Positions 33,263 to 40,749 of a stretch of DNA of 64,000 nt are shown here, piece by piece. Within the stretch, counting starts at the first letter, position 1. Every line of letters starts with the position of its first letter. A model generated the notes under the pieces. The model worked only from the letters and a program-made list of their open reading frames with translations. It made no database searches and was not told the DNA's origin. Origin of the DNA: Microbacterium capsulatum. GTDB taxonomy: Bacteria > Actinomycetota > Actinomycetes > Actinomycetales > Microbacteriaceae. The stretch spans positions 297,482-361,481 of the forward strand of contig NZ_JAVFCB010000001.1 in assembly GCF_030865425.1 (NCBI RefSeq), given 5' to 3'. A program made the position numbers and the translations under genes.

Positions 33263-34234
33263 GTGACCCGGTATCTGGTGCGTCGCCTCTTCTTCCTCGT
33301 GCTGTCGTTCGTCGTCGGCATGCTGGTGGTGTTCCTGCTGCTGCGGGTGCTGCCGGGGGATCCGGCGAACGCGCTGATCTCGCTGAACGCGACGCCGGAG
33401 CAGATCCGGGCGGCGCGCGAGCAGGTCGGATCCGACAAGCCCGTGCTCGTGCAGCTGGTCGCCTGGCTGGGCGGGATGCTCCGGGGCGATCTGGGCACGT
33501 CGTTCACCTCCGGAGCGCCGGTGGCGGGCGACATCGCCCAGCGGCTCGCCGTGACGCTGCCGCTCGCGCTGATCTCGTTCCTGATCGCGACGCTGCTGGC
33601 TGCCGTGATCGGCGTGGTCGCCGCCACCCGGGCGCGGCGCTGGTACGGCGTGCTCCTGGGCGCGTTCACCCAGCTCGGCATCGCGGTGCCGGTGTTCTGG
33701 GTGGGTCTGCTCGCGGTGTGGCTGTTCGCGCTGACTCTGCGGCTGGCCCCGTCGGGCGGCTTCCCGCGGGACGACTGGGCGGATCCGGCCGCGGCGCTCA
33801 CCTCACTCGCGCTGCCGATCCTCACGATCGTCGTGGTGATGAGCGCCTCGCTCGCGCGTTACGTGCGCTCGGCGACCCTCGACGTGCTCGACTCCGACTA
33901 CCTGCGCACCGCGCGCGCCCTCGGCGAGAGCCGCACGGGCGCGTTCGTCGCGCACGGGCTGCGCAACGCCGCCGTGCCGGTGATCTCTATCCTCGGCATG
34001 GAGCTCGCCTCGACCCTGCTCGGCGCGGTCGTCGTCGAGTCGGTGTTCACCCTGCCCGGCCTCGGCGCGCTGCTCGTCAAGGCGGTGGGGGAGCACGACT
34101 ACCCGAGCATCCAGGGCGTGCTGGTCGTGACGACGGCGCTCGTGCTGCTCATCGGCTTCCTCGCCGACGTCGTGCAGCGCCTCGTCGACCCGCGGCTCCG
34201 CGGCAGCATTTCGGCCAGGGCGGCTGGCGCATGA
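33263..34234 (+). CDS. peptide ABC transporter permease (DppB-like)
   Basis: A 323-residue inner-membrane protein with six hydrophobic segments and the GSI-type start YLVRRLFFLVLSFVVGM followed by RVLPGDPA, typical of DppB/OppB. The cytoplasmic coupling loop DYLRTARALGESRTGAFVAHGLRNA (EAA motif) is near residue 210. The start is GTG with GGAGGAGAGGAG upstream. The stop overlaps the next permease start by four bases. Confidence 0.92.
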   Translation: MTRYLVRRLFFLVLSFVVGMLVVFLLLRVLPGDPANALISLNATPEQIRAAREQVGSDKPVLVQLVAWLGGMLRGDLGTSFTSGAPVAGDIAQRLAVTLPLALISFLIATLLAAVIGVVAATRARRWYGVLLGAFTQLGIAVPVFWVGLLAVWLFALTLRLAPSGGFPRDDWADPAAALTSLALPILTIVVVMSASLARYVRSATLDVLDSDYLRTARALGESRTGAFVAHGLRNAAVPVISILGMELASTLLGAVVVESVFTLPGLGALLVKAVGEHDYPSIQGVLVVTTALVLLIGFLADVVQRLVDPRLRGSISARAAGA

Positions 34235-35058
34235 GCGGGCGGATCGGGCGGCGCGACGTCACGCTCACCGTCGGCGTGGCGCTCCTCGTGGCCCTCGCGG
34301 CAGCCGCGATCGTCTCCTTGTTCTGGACGCCGTTCCCGCTCGACGACACCTCCGGAGGCCGGTTGGCCCCTCCGGGAGGCGCGCACCTGTTCGGCACCGA
34401 CCGGCTCGGACGCGACCTGTTCAGCCAGGTGCTCGCCGGCACCCGGATCGCGATGCTCGTCGGGATCGGATCCGTGGCTCTGGCGGCTCTCATCGGGATC
34501 ATCATCGGCACCACGGCGGCCCTGCTGCCCGGCTGGATCGACGACGCGGTCTCCTCGTTCCTGGACGTGCTGATCGCGTTCCCGACCCTGCTGCTCGCAA
34601 TGCTCATCGTCGCCGCCCGCGGTCCCGGCCTGGACACCGCGATCGTGGCGATCGGCATCGCCGGATCCGCGGTCGTGTCGCGCTTCAGCCGGATCCTGGT
34701 CAAGGGCGTGCTGTCGCGGAGCTTCGTGACCGCCGCGCGCACCTCGGGGGCGCCCACGCTCGGCATCCTCGCCCGTCACGTGCTGCCGAACATCTGGCCC
34801 GCGCTCGTCGTGAACCTCGCCGTTCTCTTCGGCGGCGCGATCATGGCCGAGGCTTCGCTGTCGTATCTCGGCCTCGGCGTCCCGCCGCCCAACTCGTCGC
34901 TCGGGCGGCTGCTGCAGGAGGCGCAGGGCACGGTGCTCACCTCGCCGTGGGGCGCGCTCATCCCCGGCGCGGTGATCGCGCTGCTCGTGCTCGGCGCGAA
35001 CGCCGTCGCCGACGGCCTGCGGGAGCGGTTCGATCCGACGAGGCGGGGGAGGAGCTGA
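34231..35058 (+). CDS. peptide ABC transporter permease (DppC-like)
   Basis: A 275-residue inner-membrane protein, partner of the DppB-like permease. It contains the DppC hallmark HLFGTDRLGRDLFSQVLAGTR near residue 52 and the EAA loop SFVTAARTSGAPTLGILARHVLPN near residue 165. About six hydrophobic segments are present. The ATG overlaps the upstream stop (ATGA), and its own stop shares one base with the ATG of the following ATPase (TGATG). Confidence 0.92.
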   Translation: MSGRIGRRDVTLTVGVALLVALAAAAIVSLFWTPFPLDDTSGGRLAPPGGAHLFGTDRLGRDLFSQVLAGTRIAMLVGIGSVALAALIGIIIGTTAALLPGWIDDAVSSFLDVLIAFPTLLLAMLIVAARGPGLDTAIVAIGIAGSAVVSRFSRILVKGVLSRSFVTAARTSGAPTLGILARHVLPNIWPALVVNLAVLFGGAIMAEASLSYLGLGVPPPNSSLGRLLQEAQGTVLTSPWGALIPGAVIALLVLGANAVADGLRERFDPTRRGRS

Positions 35059-35903
35059 TGGCCGCCGACCTGCAGGTGCGCGGACTCCGCATCGTCACCG
35101 ACACGGGCGCCGAACTCGTCCGCGGCGTCGATCTCGACCTCGCCCCCGGCGAGCGGCTCGGGCTGATCGGCGAGTCCGGATCCGGCAAGACCCTCACCGG
35201 GCTCGCGCTGCTCGGCCTGCTCCCGCCCGGACTGAGGGCGAGCGGGTCCATCCGGCTCGGCGACACGGAGATCGTCGGCGCGCCGGAGCGCAGGCTGCAG
35301 CGCGTGCGCGGGGCGCGCATCGCCGCGGTGTTCCAGGATCCGTCCTCCGCGCTCGATCCGCTCATGCGCGTCGGCCGGCAGATCGCCGGTCCGCTGCGCC
35401 GGCACCGGGGCCTGCAGGGCGCCGCGCTCCGCCGGGCCGTGCGGGACGCCGCGCACGAGGTGCGGCTGCCCGATCCGGAGTCCCTGCTCGAACGGTTCCC
35501 CTACGAGCTGTCCGGCGGGCAGCGGCAGCGCGTTGCGATCGCGATGGCGCTGGCCTGCCGCCCGGATGTGCTGCTCGCCGACGAGCCCACGACCGCCCTC
35601 GACGTGACCGTCCAGGCCACCGTGCTCGAGCTCCTCGACGAGTCGGTGCGCCGGCACGGGATGTCGCTCGTCTTCGTCTCGCACGACCTCGCCGTGGTGG
35701 CCGGGATCGTCGATCAGGCCGTCGTCCTCCGCCGCGGCGAGGCCGTCGAGTCCGGCGACATGCAGCGGCTGGTGGCCGCCCCCGCGCACGAGTACACGCG
35801 CGGGCTGGTCTCCGCCGCCCGCCTGCTGGAATCGGCGCTCGACCGGCTGAGCGCCGGCGGAGCGGAACAAGGCCCCGCAGGAGAGGACGGTGAGCCCCGA
35901 TGA
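35058..35903 (+). CDS. peptide ABC transporter ATPase (DppD-like)
   Basis: A 281-residue nucleotide-binding subunit. Walker A is GESGSGKT near residue 39, Q-loop VFQDPSSALDP near residue 94, signature LSGGQRQR near residue 152, Walker B LLADEPTTALD near residue 174. The C-terminal oligopeptide-transporter tail is short and lacks the cysteine cluster seen in some DppD proteins. It is coupled to both neighbours and pairs with the DppF-like ATPase. Confidence 0.92.
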   Translation: MAADLQVRGLRIVTDTGAELVRGVDLDLAPGERLGLIGESGSGKTLTGLALLGLLPPGLRASGSIRLGDTEIVGAPERRLQRVRGARIAAVFQDPSSALDPLMRVGRQIAGPLRRHRGLQGAALRRAVRDAAHEVRLPDPESLLERFPYELSGGQRQRVAIAMALACRPDVLLADEPTTALDVTVQATVLELLDESVRRHGMSLVFVSHDLAVVAGIVDQAVVLRRGEAVESGDMQRLVAAPAHEYTRGLVSAARLLESALDRLSAGGAEQGPAGEDGEPR

Positions 35904-36676
35904 CCGCGCTGTTCACGCTGGACGCCGTCTCGCACCGCTACCGGCGCTCCGCCCCGGCGGCGCTGCAGGACGTGTCGTTCGAGATCGCCACCGGCCGCAG
36001 CCTGGGCCTCGTCGGCGAGTCCGGATCCGGCAAGACCACGATCCTCGGCCTCCTGCTCGGCCTGCTGCGGCCCACCGCCGGTCAGGTGCTCTTCGAGGGA
36101 CGGGCGCCGGCGAGCGGGGCTCGCGCCTCGGTGCGTGCGTTCCGCCGCGCCGTGCAGCCGGTGTACCAGGATCCGTTCGCGTCGCTGGATCCGCGGCAGC
36201 GGGTCGACTCGATCCTCGCCGAGCCGTTGCGCTGGCTCGACGATGAGGGATCCGGCGACCGGCCGGATCGCCGCACGCAGCTCGTGTCCGCCCTGCAGGA
36301 CGTCGAGCTCGACGCGGACGCGCTGCTGCGCTACCCGCACGAGTTCTCCGGCGGCCAGCGGCAGCGCATCGCGATCGCGCGCGCGCTCATCACCCGCCCC
36401 CGGGTGCTGCTGGCGGACGAGCCGGTGAGTGCGCTGGACCTGTCCACGCGGCTCGAGGTCGTCCGGCTGCTGGCCCGGCTGCAGGCCGAGCACGGCATGA
36501 CCCTGGTGATGGTGTCGCACGACCTGTCGATCGTCGCCGAGCTGTGCACCGACGTCGTGGTGCTCCGGGGCGGGCGCGTGGTCGAGTCGGGGTCGACGGC
36601 GACCGTGCTGGCGGGTCCGCAGGACGAGTACACCCGCACGCTCATCGACGCGGTGCCGCGACTGCCGCAGGGCTGA
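35900..36676 (+). CDS. peptide ABC transporter ATPase (DppF-like)
   Basis: A 258-residue nucleotide-binding subunit, second ATPase of the peptide importer. Walker A is GESGSGKTT near residue 40, Q-loop VYQDPFASLDPRQRV near residue 90, signature FSGGQRQR near residue 150, Walker B LLADEPVSALD near residue 172. The start overlaps the stop of the DppD-like gene (ATGA). It is the last gene of the operon and is convergent, six bases away, with the DUF4349 gene. Confidence 0.92.
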   Translation: MTALFTLDAVSHRYRRSAPAALQDVSFEIATGRSLGLVGESGSGKTTILGLLLGLLRPTAGQVLFEGRAPASGARASVRAFRRAVQPVYQDPFASLDPRQRVDSILAEPLRWLDDEGSGDRPDRRTQLVSALQDVELDADALLRYPHEFSGGQRQRIAIARALITRPRVLLADEPVSALDLSTRLEVVRLLARLQAEHGMTLVMVSHDLSIVAELCTDVVVLRGGRVVESGSTATVLAGPQDEYTRTLIDAVPRLPQG

Positions 36677-36682
36677 CCCGGA

Positions 36683-37777
36683 TCACTCCTCGGCGGGCGC
36701 CTTCCCGCCCGCGCCCCGCGCCTTCCCGGCCCGGCGCAGCCGCACCACGCCCCAGACGAGCAGCACGATCACGAGCGCCACGGCCAGCCACGGCAGCAGG
36801 AACCCGACGGCGATGACGAGGGCGTTCAGCGACACGATCAGTCCGTGCCAGCCCGCGGCGACGCCGTCGCCGAACCCGGCCGGGTTCGCCGCCGCCGGGG
36901 CCTCACGGACGAGCGACACCTGCAGGGTCGACATCGCGACCTGGGACTCGAGGTCCTTGAGCTGCTGCTCGGCCCCCTGCAGCTGACTCTGCCGGTCGGT
37001 GAGTGCCGTCTCCGCCGCGAGCAGGTCGGCCACCGATGACGCCTGCGCCATCAGCTGGGTGAGCCGCTGCACCGAGGTCGTCAGCGATGCCACCCGCGCC
37101 CGCAGGTCGGTGGTCGTGCCGGTGACGTCGTCCTTGCTGAGCGAGGTCGACACGACCGTGCCCTCGGTGCGCAGGGCGTCCATGACCGTGGTGAGGTCGG
37201 CGGCGGGGATCCGCATCGTCACCCAGCCGTCGGTCTGCGGCAGCGGCGACACGATTCCGTTCGGCGTGACGCCGCCCTCGATCGGCGGCACGGACGAGCC
37301 GATCTGCTGGCTCTCGACGTAGCCGCCGTGCTTCTCGGCGAGGGCGCCGAGCGCGTCGGCGGCGGCGCGCACGTCCTTGACCTGCAGGGTGGCGGACCCG
37401 GTGCGGACGATGTCGCGCTGCGCCGTGGATGCGGACGGCGCCGACCCGACGGCGGACGAGGAGGAGGAGGAGGATCCGGAGTCCTTGGCGGTGCCGGCGA
37501 GCGACTTCGGGGCGGACACGCCCGTGGGTGCGGACGACACGGCGGATCCGGAAGACCCGACGCCGGTCACGGACAGCAGCGACGGGGTGACGAGCACGCC
37601 GACGACGAAGGCTGCGGCGACGCCGGCGGCGGCCAGCCAGCCGCGACGGCGGGAGCGGCGCCGTGTCGTGGTCCGGGCGCCGTCCCGCTCCTCGGCGATC
37701 TGCTCGAACACGGCCTGCTCGATGCGGTCCATCGTCTCGTCGGACAGGTCCGGCAGCTCGATCGGGGTCGTGCTCAT
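36683..37777 (-). CDS. DUF4349 membrane protein, probable regulator of the adjacent ECF sigma factor
   Basis: A 364-residue protein. Residues 1-45 are a short charged cytoplasmic segment, then a membrane helix (GWLAAAGVAAAFVVGVLVTP), a low-complexity region with seven Ser in a row, the DUF4349 domain (RDIVRTGSATLQVKDVRAAADAL through STLQVSLV) with a predicted coiled coil around residues 230-290 (LTDRQSQLQGAEQQLKDLES), and a final hydrophobic helix with a basic tail. Its ATG overlaps the stop of the sigma factor gene, so they are co-translated. By position and topology it may act as an anti-sigma factor sensing the envelope (inference); no zinc anti-sigma motif is seen. Confidence 0.8.
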   Translation of the reverse strand: MSTTPIELPDLSDETMDRIEQAVFEQIAEERDGARTTTRRRSRRRGWLAAAGVAAAFVVGVLVTPSLLSVTGVGSSGSAVSSAPTGVSAPKSLAGTAKDSGSSSSSSSAVGSAPSASTAQRDIVRTGSATLQVKDVRAAADALGALAEKHGGYVESQQIGSSVPPIEGGVTPNGIVSPLPQTDGWVTMRIPAADLTTVMDALRTEGTVVSTSLSKDDVTGTTTDLRARVASLTTSVQRLTQLMAQASSVADLLAAETALTDRQSQLQGAEQQLKDLESQVAMSTLQVSLVREAPAAANPAGFGDGVAAGWHGLIVSLNALVIAVGFLLPWLAVALVIVLLVWGVVRLRRAGKARGAGGKAPAEE

Positions 37778-38334
37778 GATGCGGTCTCCGTTCCGGTCAC
37801 TGCGCCGCGCAGGCGAGTGCGCACGCGGGAGAGACGGTTGCGGACGACGCCGTGGCCCACGCCGAGCTGCCGGGCCGCGGCCTGATAGCCGTAGCCCTCG
37901 GTCGCGCACAGCCGGAAGATCTCCTGATCCAGGGTGCTCATGCCGCCGAGCTCCTCCGCGATCCGGCGGGCCAGCTCCGCATCGATCACCTGCTGCTCCA
38001 CGTCGACGGTCGACGGGATCCGCTCGTCCGCATCCGGCGCGGTGTGCGCGCCGTCCCGCCGGCGCCGGCGCAGCCGGTTCGCCGTCTGGAAGCGGCAGAT
38101 CGTCGCGAGCCAGGGCAGCAGCGACTCCCCGGCGAGCTCGAGCGCGGGCAGCTTCCGCCACGCGACGACGAACGTCTCCTGGGTGACGTCCTCCGCGTCA
38201 CTGGCGTCGCCGAGGATCCCGTGCGCGATCCAGTAGACGGGTCGGGCGTACGCGCGGTACAGCGTGCGGAAGGCGTGCTCGCTCCCGGCCGCCGCCCGCG
38301 CGACGAGCGCCGCGTCGCCTGTGTCGTGTGCCAT
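37774..38334 (-). CDS. ECF-type RNA polymerase sigma factor
   Basis: A 186-residue sigma-70 family protein of group 4. Region 2 contains FRTLYRAYARPVYWIAHGILGDASDAEDVTQETFVVAWRKLP, and region 4 (about residues 125-175) has the helix-turn-helix YGYQAAARQLGVGHGVVRNRLSRVRTRLR. The N-terminal DALVARAAAGSEHAF start is typical. It is cotranslated with the DUF4349 membrane protein, its likely regulator. A 14-base palindrome lies just upstream and may be part of autoregulation. Confidence 0.9.
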   Translation of the reverse strand: MAHDTGDAALVARAAAGSEHAFRTLYRAYARPVYWIAHGILGDASDAEDVTQETFVVAWRKLPALELAGESLLPWLATICRFQTANRLRRRRRDGAHTAPDADERIPSTVDVEQQVIDAELARRIAEELGGMSTLDQEIFRLCATEGYGYQAAARQLGVGHGVVRNRLSRVRTRLRGAVTGTETAS

Positions 38335-38352
38335 GCCGGCTCCGTTCGGTGT

Positions 38353-38366
38353 CTCTCACCTGAGAG
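38353..38366. promoter_or_regulatory. palindrome upstream of ECF sigma gene
   Basis: CTCTCACCTGAGAG has perfect six-base arms around a CC centre, 18 bases upstream of the sigma factor start codon. It may be an operator or part of the 5' leader; no -35/-10 pair is clearly identifiable beside it. Confidence 0.35.
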
Positions 38367-38411
38367 TGTCGGCACCGCGGAGATCGTCTCGGAAGCGGCC
38401 GAATTCCTCGT

Positions 38412-38541
38412 TCGCTGGTCGCGGCACCCCCGGCGCAGCGCCGCCCAAACGCGGGGGGCGGCCCCCCCGGCCATATTCGGGTGGGGGGGGGCGCCTCCCG
38501 GCGTTCTCCGGCGCCGCAAGAGGGCGTGTCGCGACCAGCGA
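38412..38541. repeat. G-rich intergenic palindromic element between sigma gene and glgB
   Basis: TCGCTGGTCGCG (38412-38423) is repeated as its reverse complement at 38530-38541. Between the arms lie a GGGGGG-CGG-CCCCCC hairpin near 38452-38467 and a run of nine G at 38483-38491. No gene is present. It may separate the two minus-strand transcription units, or be a dispersed repeat. Confidence 0.5.
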
Positions 38542-38547
38542 GGAGGA

Positions 38548-40749
38548 TCAGCCCTTGCTGACGATCGGGATGTGCGGGTCGCGCTGGTGGCGCAGCCAGA
38601 TCGTCGACAGCGCGGGCAGCGTGAGCGAGGCCCGCGGTGCCGCGTTCTCGACGTCGGTCGCGTAGACCAGTCCGAGATTGCCCTGGCCGTAGCCGCCGAA
38701 CTCGGTCGCGTCGGTGTTCAGCACCTCGGTCCAGCCGCCCGCGAGCGGCAGGTCCAGAGGCACGCCGTGACGGGTGGTGCCGGAGAAGTTGCTGATCACC
38801 GCGAGGTTCCCGCCGTGCGCGTCGCGGCGCACGAAGGCGACGACGTTCGGATCCCACTCCGGCGCCCCGATCCGCGTGAATGACGAGCTGTCGTGGTCCC
38901 GCTCCCACAGCGGCGCGTTCGCCCGGTAGGTGCGGTTCATCGCGCCGATGAACTCCTGCAGCTGCAGGTGCGAGGGCTGTTCGAGCAGCCACCAGTCCAG
39001 ACCCCGGTCCACCGACCATTCGGAGAGCTGACCGAACTCCTGCCCCATGAACAGCAGGTTCTTCCCCGGGTGGCCCCACATGTAGGCGAGATACGCCCGC
39101 GCGTTCGCGAGCTTGGCGGCGTGGTCGCCGGGCATCTTCGAGAGCAGGCTGCCCTTGCCGTGCACGACCTCGTCGTGGCTGATCGGCAGGATGTAGTTCT
39201 CGCCGAACGCGTACACGAACGAGAACGTCATCTCGCCCTGGTGGTGCGAGCGGTGCACCGGGTCGCGCTCGATGTAGACGAGCGAGTCGTTCATCCAGCC
39301 CATGTTCCACTTGAACCCGAAGCCGAGCCCGCCGTGGTCGGTCGGCGCCGTGACGCCGGGGAAGCTGGTGGACTCCTCGGCGATCATCATGATGCCCGGG
39401 TGCTTCCGGTAGGCGGTCGCATTGACCTCCTGCAGGAACCGGATCGCCTCCAGGTTCTCCCGGCCGCCGTGCACGTTCGGCTCCCACTCGCCGTCCTCGC
39501 GGGAGTAGTCGAGGTAGAGCATCGAGGCGACCGCGTCGACCCGCAGCCCGTCCGCGTGGAACTGGTCGAGCCAGTACAGCGCGTTCGCGACGAGGAAGTT
39601 GCGCACTTCGTTGCGGCCGTAGTCGAAGATCAGCGTGCCCCAGTCCTTGTGCTCGCCGCGGCGCGGGTCCGGGTGCTCGTAGACCGCCTCGCCGTCGAAC
39701 TTCGCCAGCGCGAAGGAGTCCCGGGGGAAGTGCCCCGGCACCCAGTCGATGATCACGCCGATCCCGGCCTGGTGCAGCCGGTCGATCAGGTGGCGCAGGT
39801 CGTCCGGGTCGCCGTAGCGGTGCGTCGCGGCGTAGTACCCGGACACCTGGTAGCCCCAGGATCCGCCGAACGGGTGCTCCGCGACCGGCATGAACTCCAC
39901 GTGCGTGAACCCGGTCGCCGTGACGTGCCCGATCAGGTCGTCGGCGAGCTCGCGGTAGCTGAGACCGGGCCGCCAGGATCCGAGGTGCACCTCGTACACC
40001 GACATCGGCTGCGCGACCGCGTGGGTCGCCGCGCGGCGGGTCATCCAGGCGCCGTCGCCCCAGTGGTACTCGGAGCGGGTGACGATCGACGCGGTCGCCG
40101 GCGGGTTCTCCGCGAGCTGCGCCATCGGATCCGCCTTGAGGATCCAGTCCCCGCGCCGGGTGAGGATCTCGTACTTGTAGTGCGCGCCGACGTCGACACC
40201 GGGCAGGAACAGCTCCCACACCCCGCTCGAGCCCATCGAGCGCATCGCGTCGAGGCGGCCGTCCCACTCGTTGAAGTCGCCGACGATGCGCACCGCCTTG
40301 GCGTGCGGCGCCCACACCGAGAACGCGGTGCCGCGGTCGCCGTCGATCACCCGGGGGTGCGCGCCGAGCGCCTCCCAGAGCCGCTCGTGCCTGCCCTCGC
40401 GGATGAGATGCAGGTCGAGCTCGCCGATCGTCGGCGCGTGCCGGTACGGATCGTCCGCGATCCAGTCCGGCGCGTTCGTGTACGTCGCGAAGATCTTGTA
40501 GCCGCCCAGCGGGCCGCTCACTTCGCCCTCCCAGATCCCGTCGGCGAGGTGGGTGAGGGGCACCTCGTCGCCGCCCTCCACGAGAACCGAGACGGTCTTC
40601 GCGAGCGGGCGCAGAGCCCGCACGATCGTGGTCCGTCTGCCGCCCTGATCCGGCTGGGGGTGCGCCCCCAGCACGGAGTGCGGGTCGTGGTACGAACCCG
40701 AGGCCACGGCCTCGAGCACGCCGGGGTCGATCGCAATCGCAGTGTTCAT
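38548..40749 (-). CDS. glgB: 1,4-alpha-glucan branching enzyme
   Basis: A 733-residue GH13 enzyme that forms alpha-1,6 branches in glycogen-like glucan. Residues 1-100 are an N-terminal beta-sandwich, followed by CBM48 (GTAFSVWAPHAKAVRIVGDFNEWDG), then the catalytic barrel: DWVPGHFPRD, DGLRVDAVASMLYLDY with the nucleophile Asp, MIAEESTSFPG with the acid Glu, and ISHDEVVHGK. The C-terminal beta domain ends near VENAAPRASLTLPALSTIWLR. Its ATG overlaps the stop of glgE by four bases, so the two are co-translated and act in sequence on the same polymer. The double N-terminal domain is typical of actinobacterial GlgB. Confidence 0.96.
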   Translation of the reverse strand: MNTAIAIDPGVLEAVASGSYHDPHSVLGAHPQPDQGGRRTTIVRALRPLAKTVSVLVEGGDEVPLTHLADGIWEGEVSGPLGGYKIFATYTNAPDWIADDPYRHAPTIGELDLHLIREGRHERLWEALGAHPRVIDGDRGTAFSVWAPHAKAVRIVGDFNEWDGRLDAMRSMGSSGVWELFLPGVDVGAHYKYEILTRRGDWILKADPMAQLAENPPATASIVTRSEYHWGDGAWMTRRAATHAVAQPMSVYEVHLGSWRPGLSYRELADDLIGHVTATGFTHVEFMPVAEHPFGGSWGYQVSGYYAATHRYGDPDDLRHLIDRLHQAGIGVIIDWVPGHFPRDSFALAKFDGEAVYEHPDPRRGEHKDWGTLIFDYGRNEVRNFLVANALYWLDQFHADGLRVDAVASMLYLDYSREDGEWEPNVHGGRENLEAIRFLQEVNATAYRKHPGIMMIAEESTSFPGVTAPTDHGGLGFGFKWNMGWMNDSLVYIERDPVHRSHHQGEMTFSFVYAFGENYILPISHDEVVHGKGSLLSKMPGDHAAKLANARAYLAYMWGHPGKNLLFMGQEFGQLSEWSVDRGLDWWLLEQPSHLQLQEFIGAMNRTYRANAPLWERDHDSSSFTRIGAPEWDPNVVAFVRRDAHGGNLAVISNFSGTTRHGVPLDLPLAGGWTEVLNTDATEFGGYGQGNLGLVYATDVENAAPRASLTLPALSTIWLRHQRDPHIPIVSKG

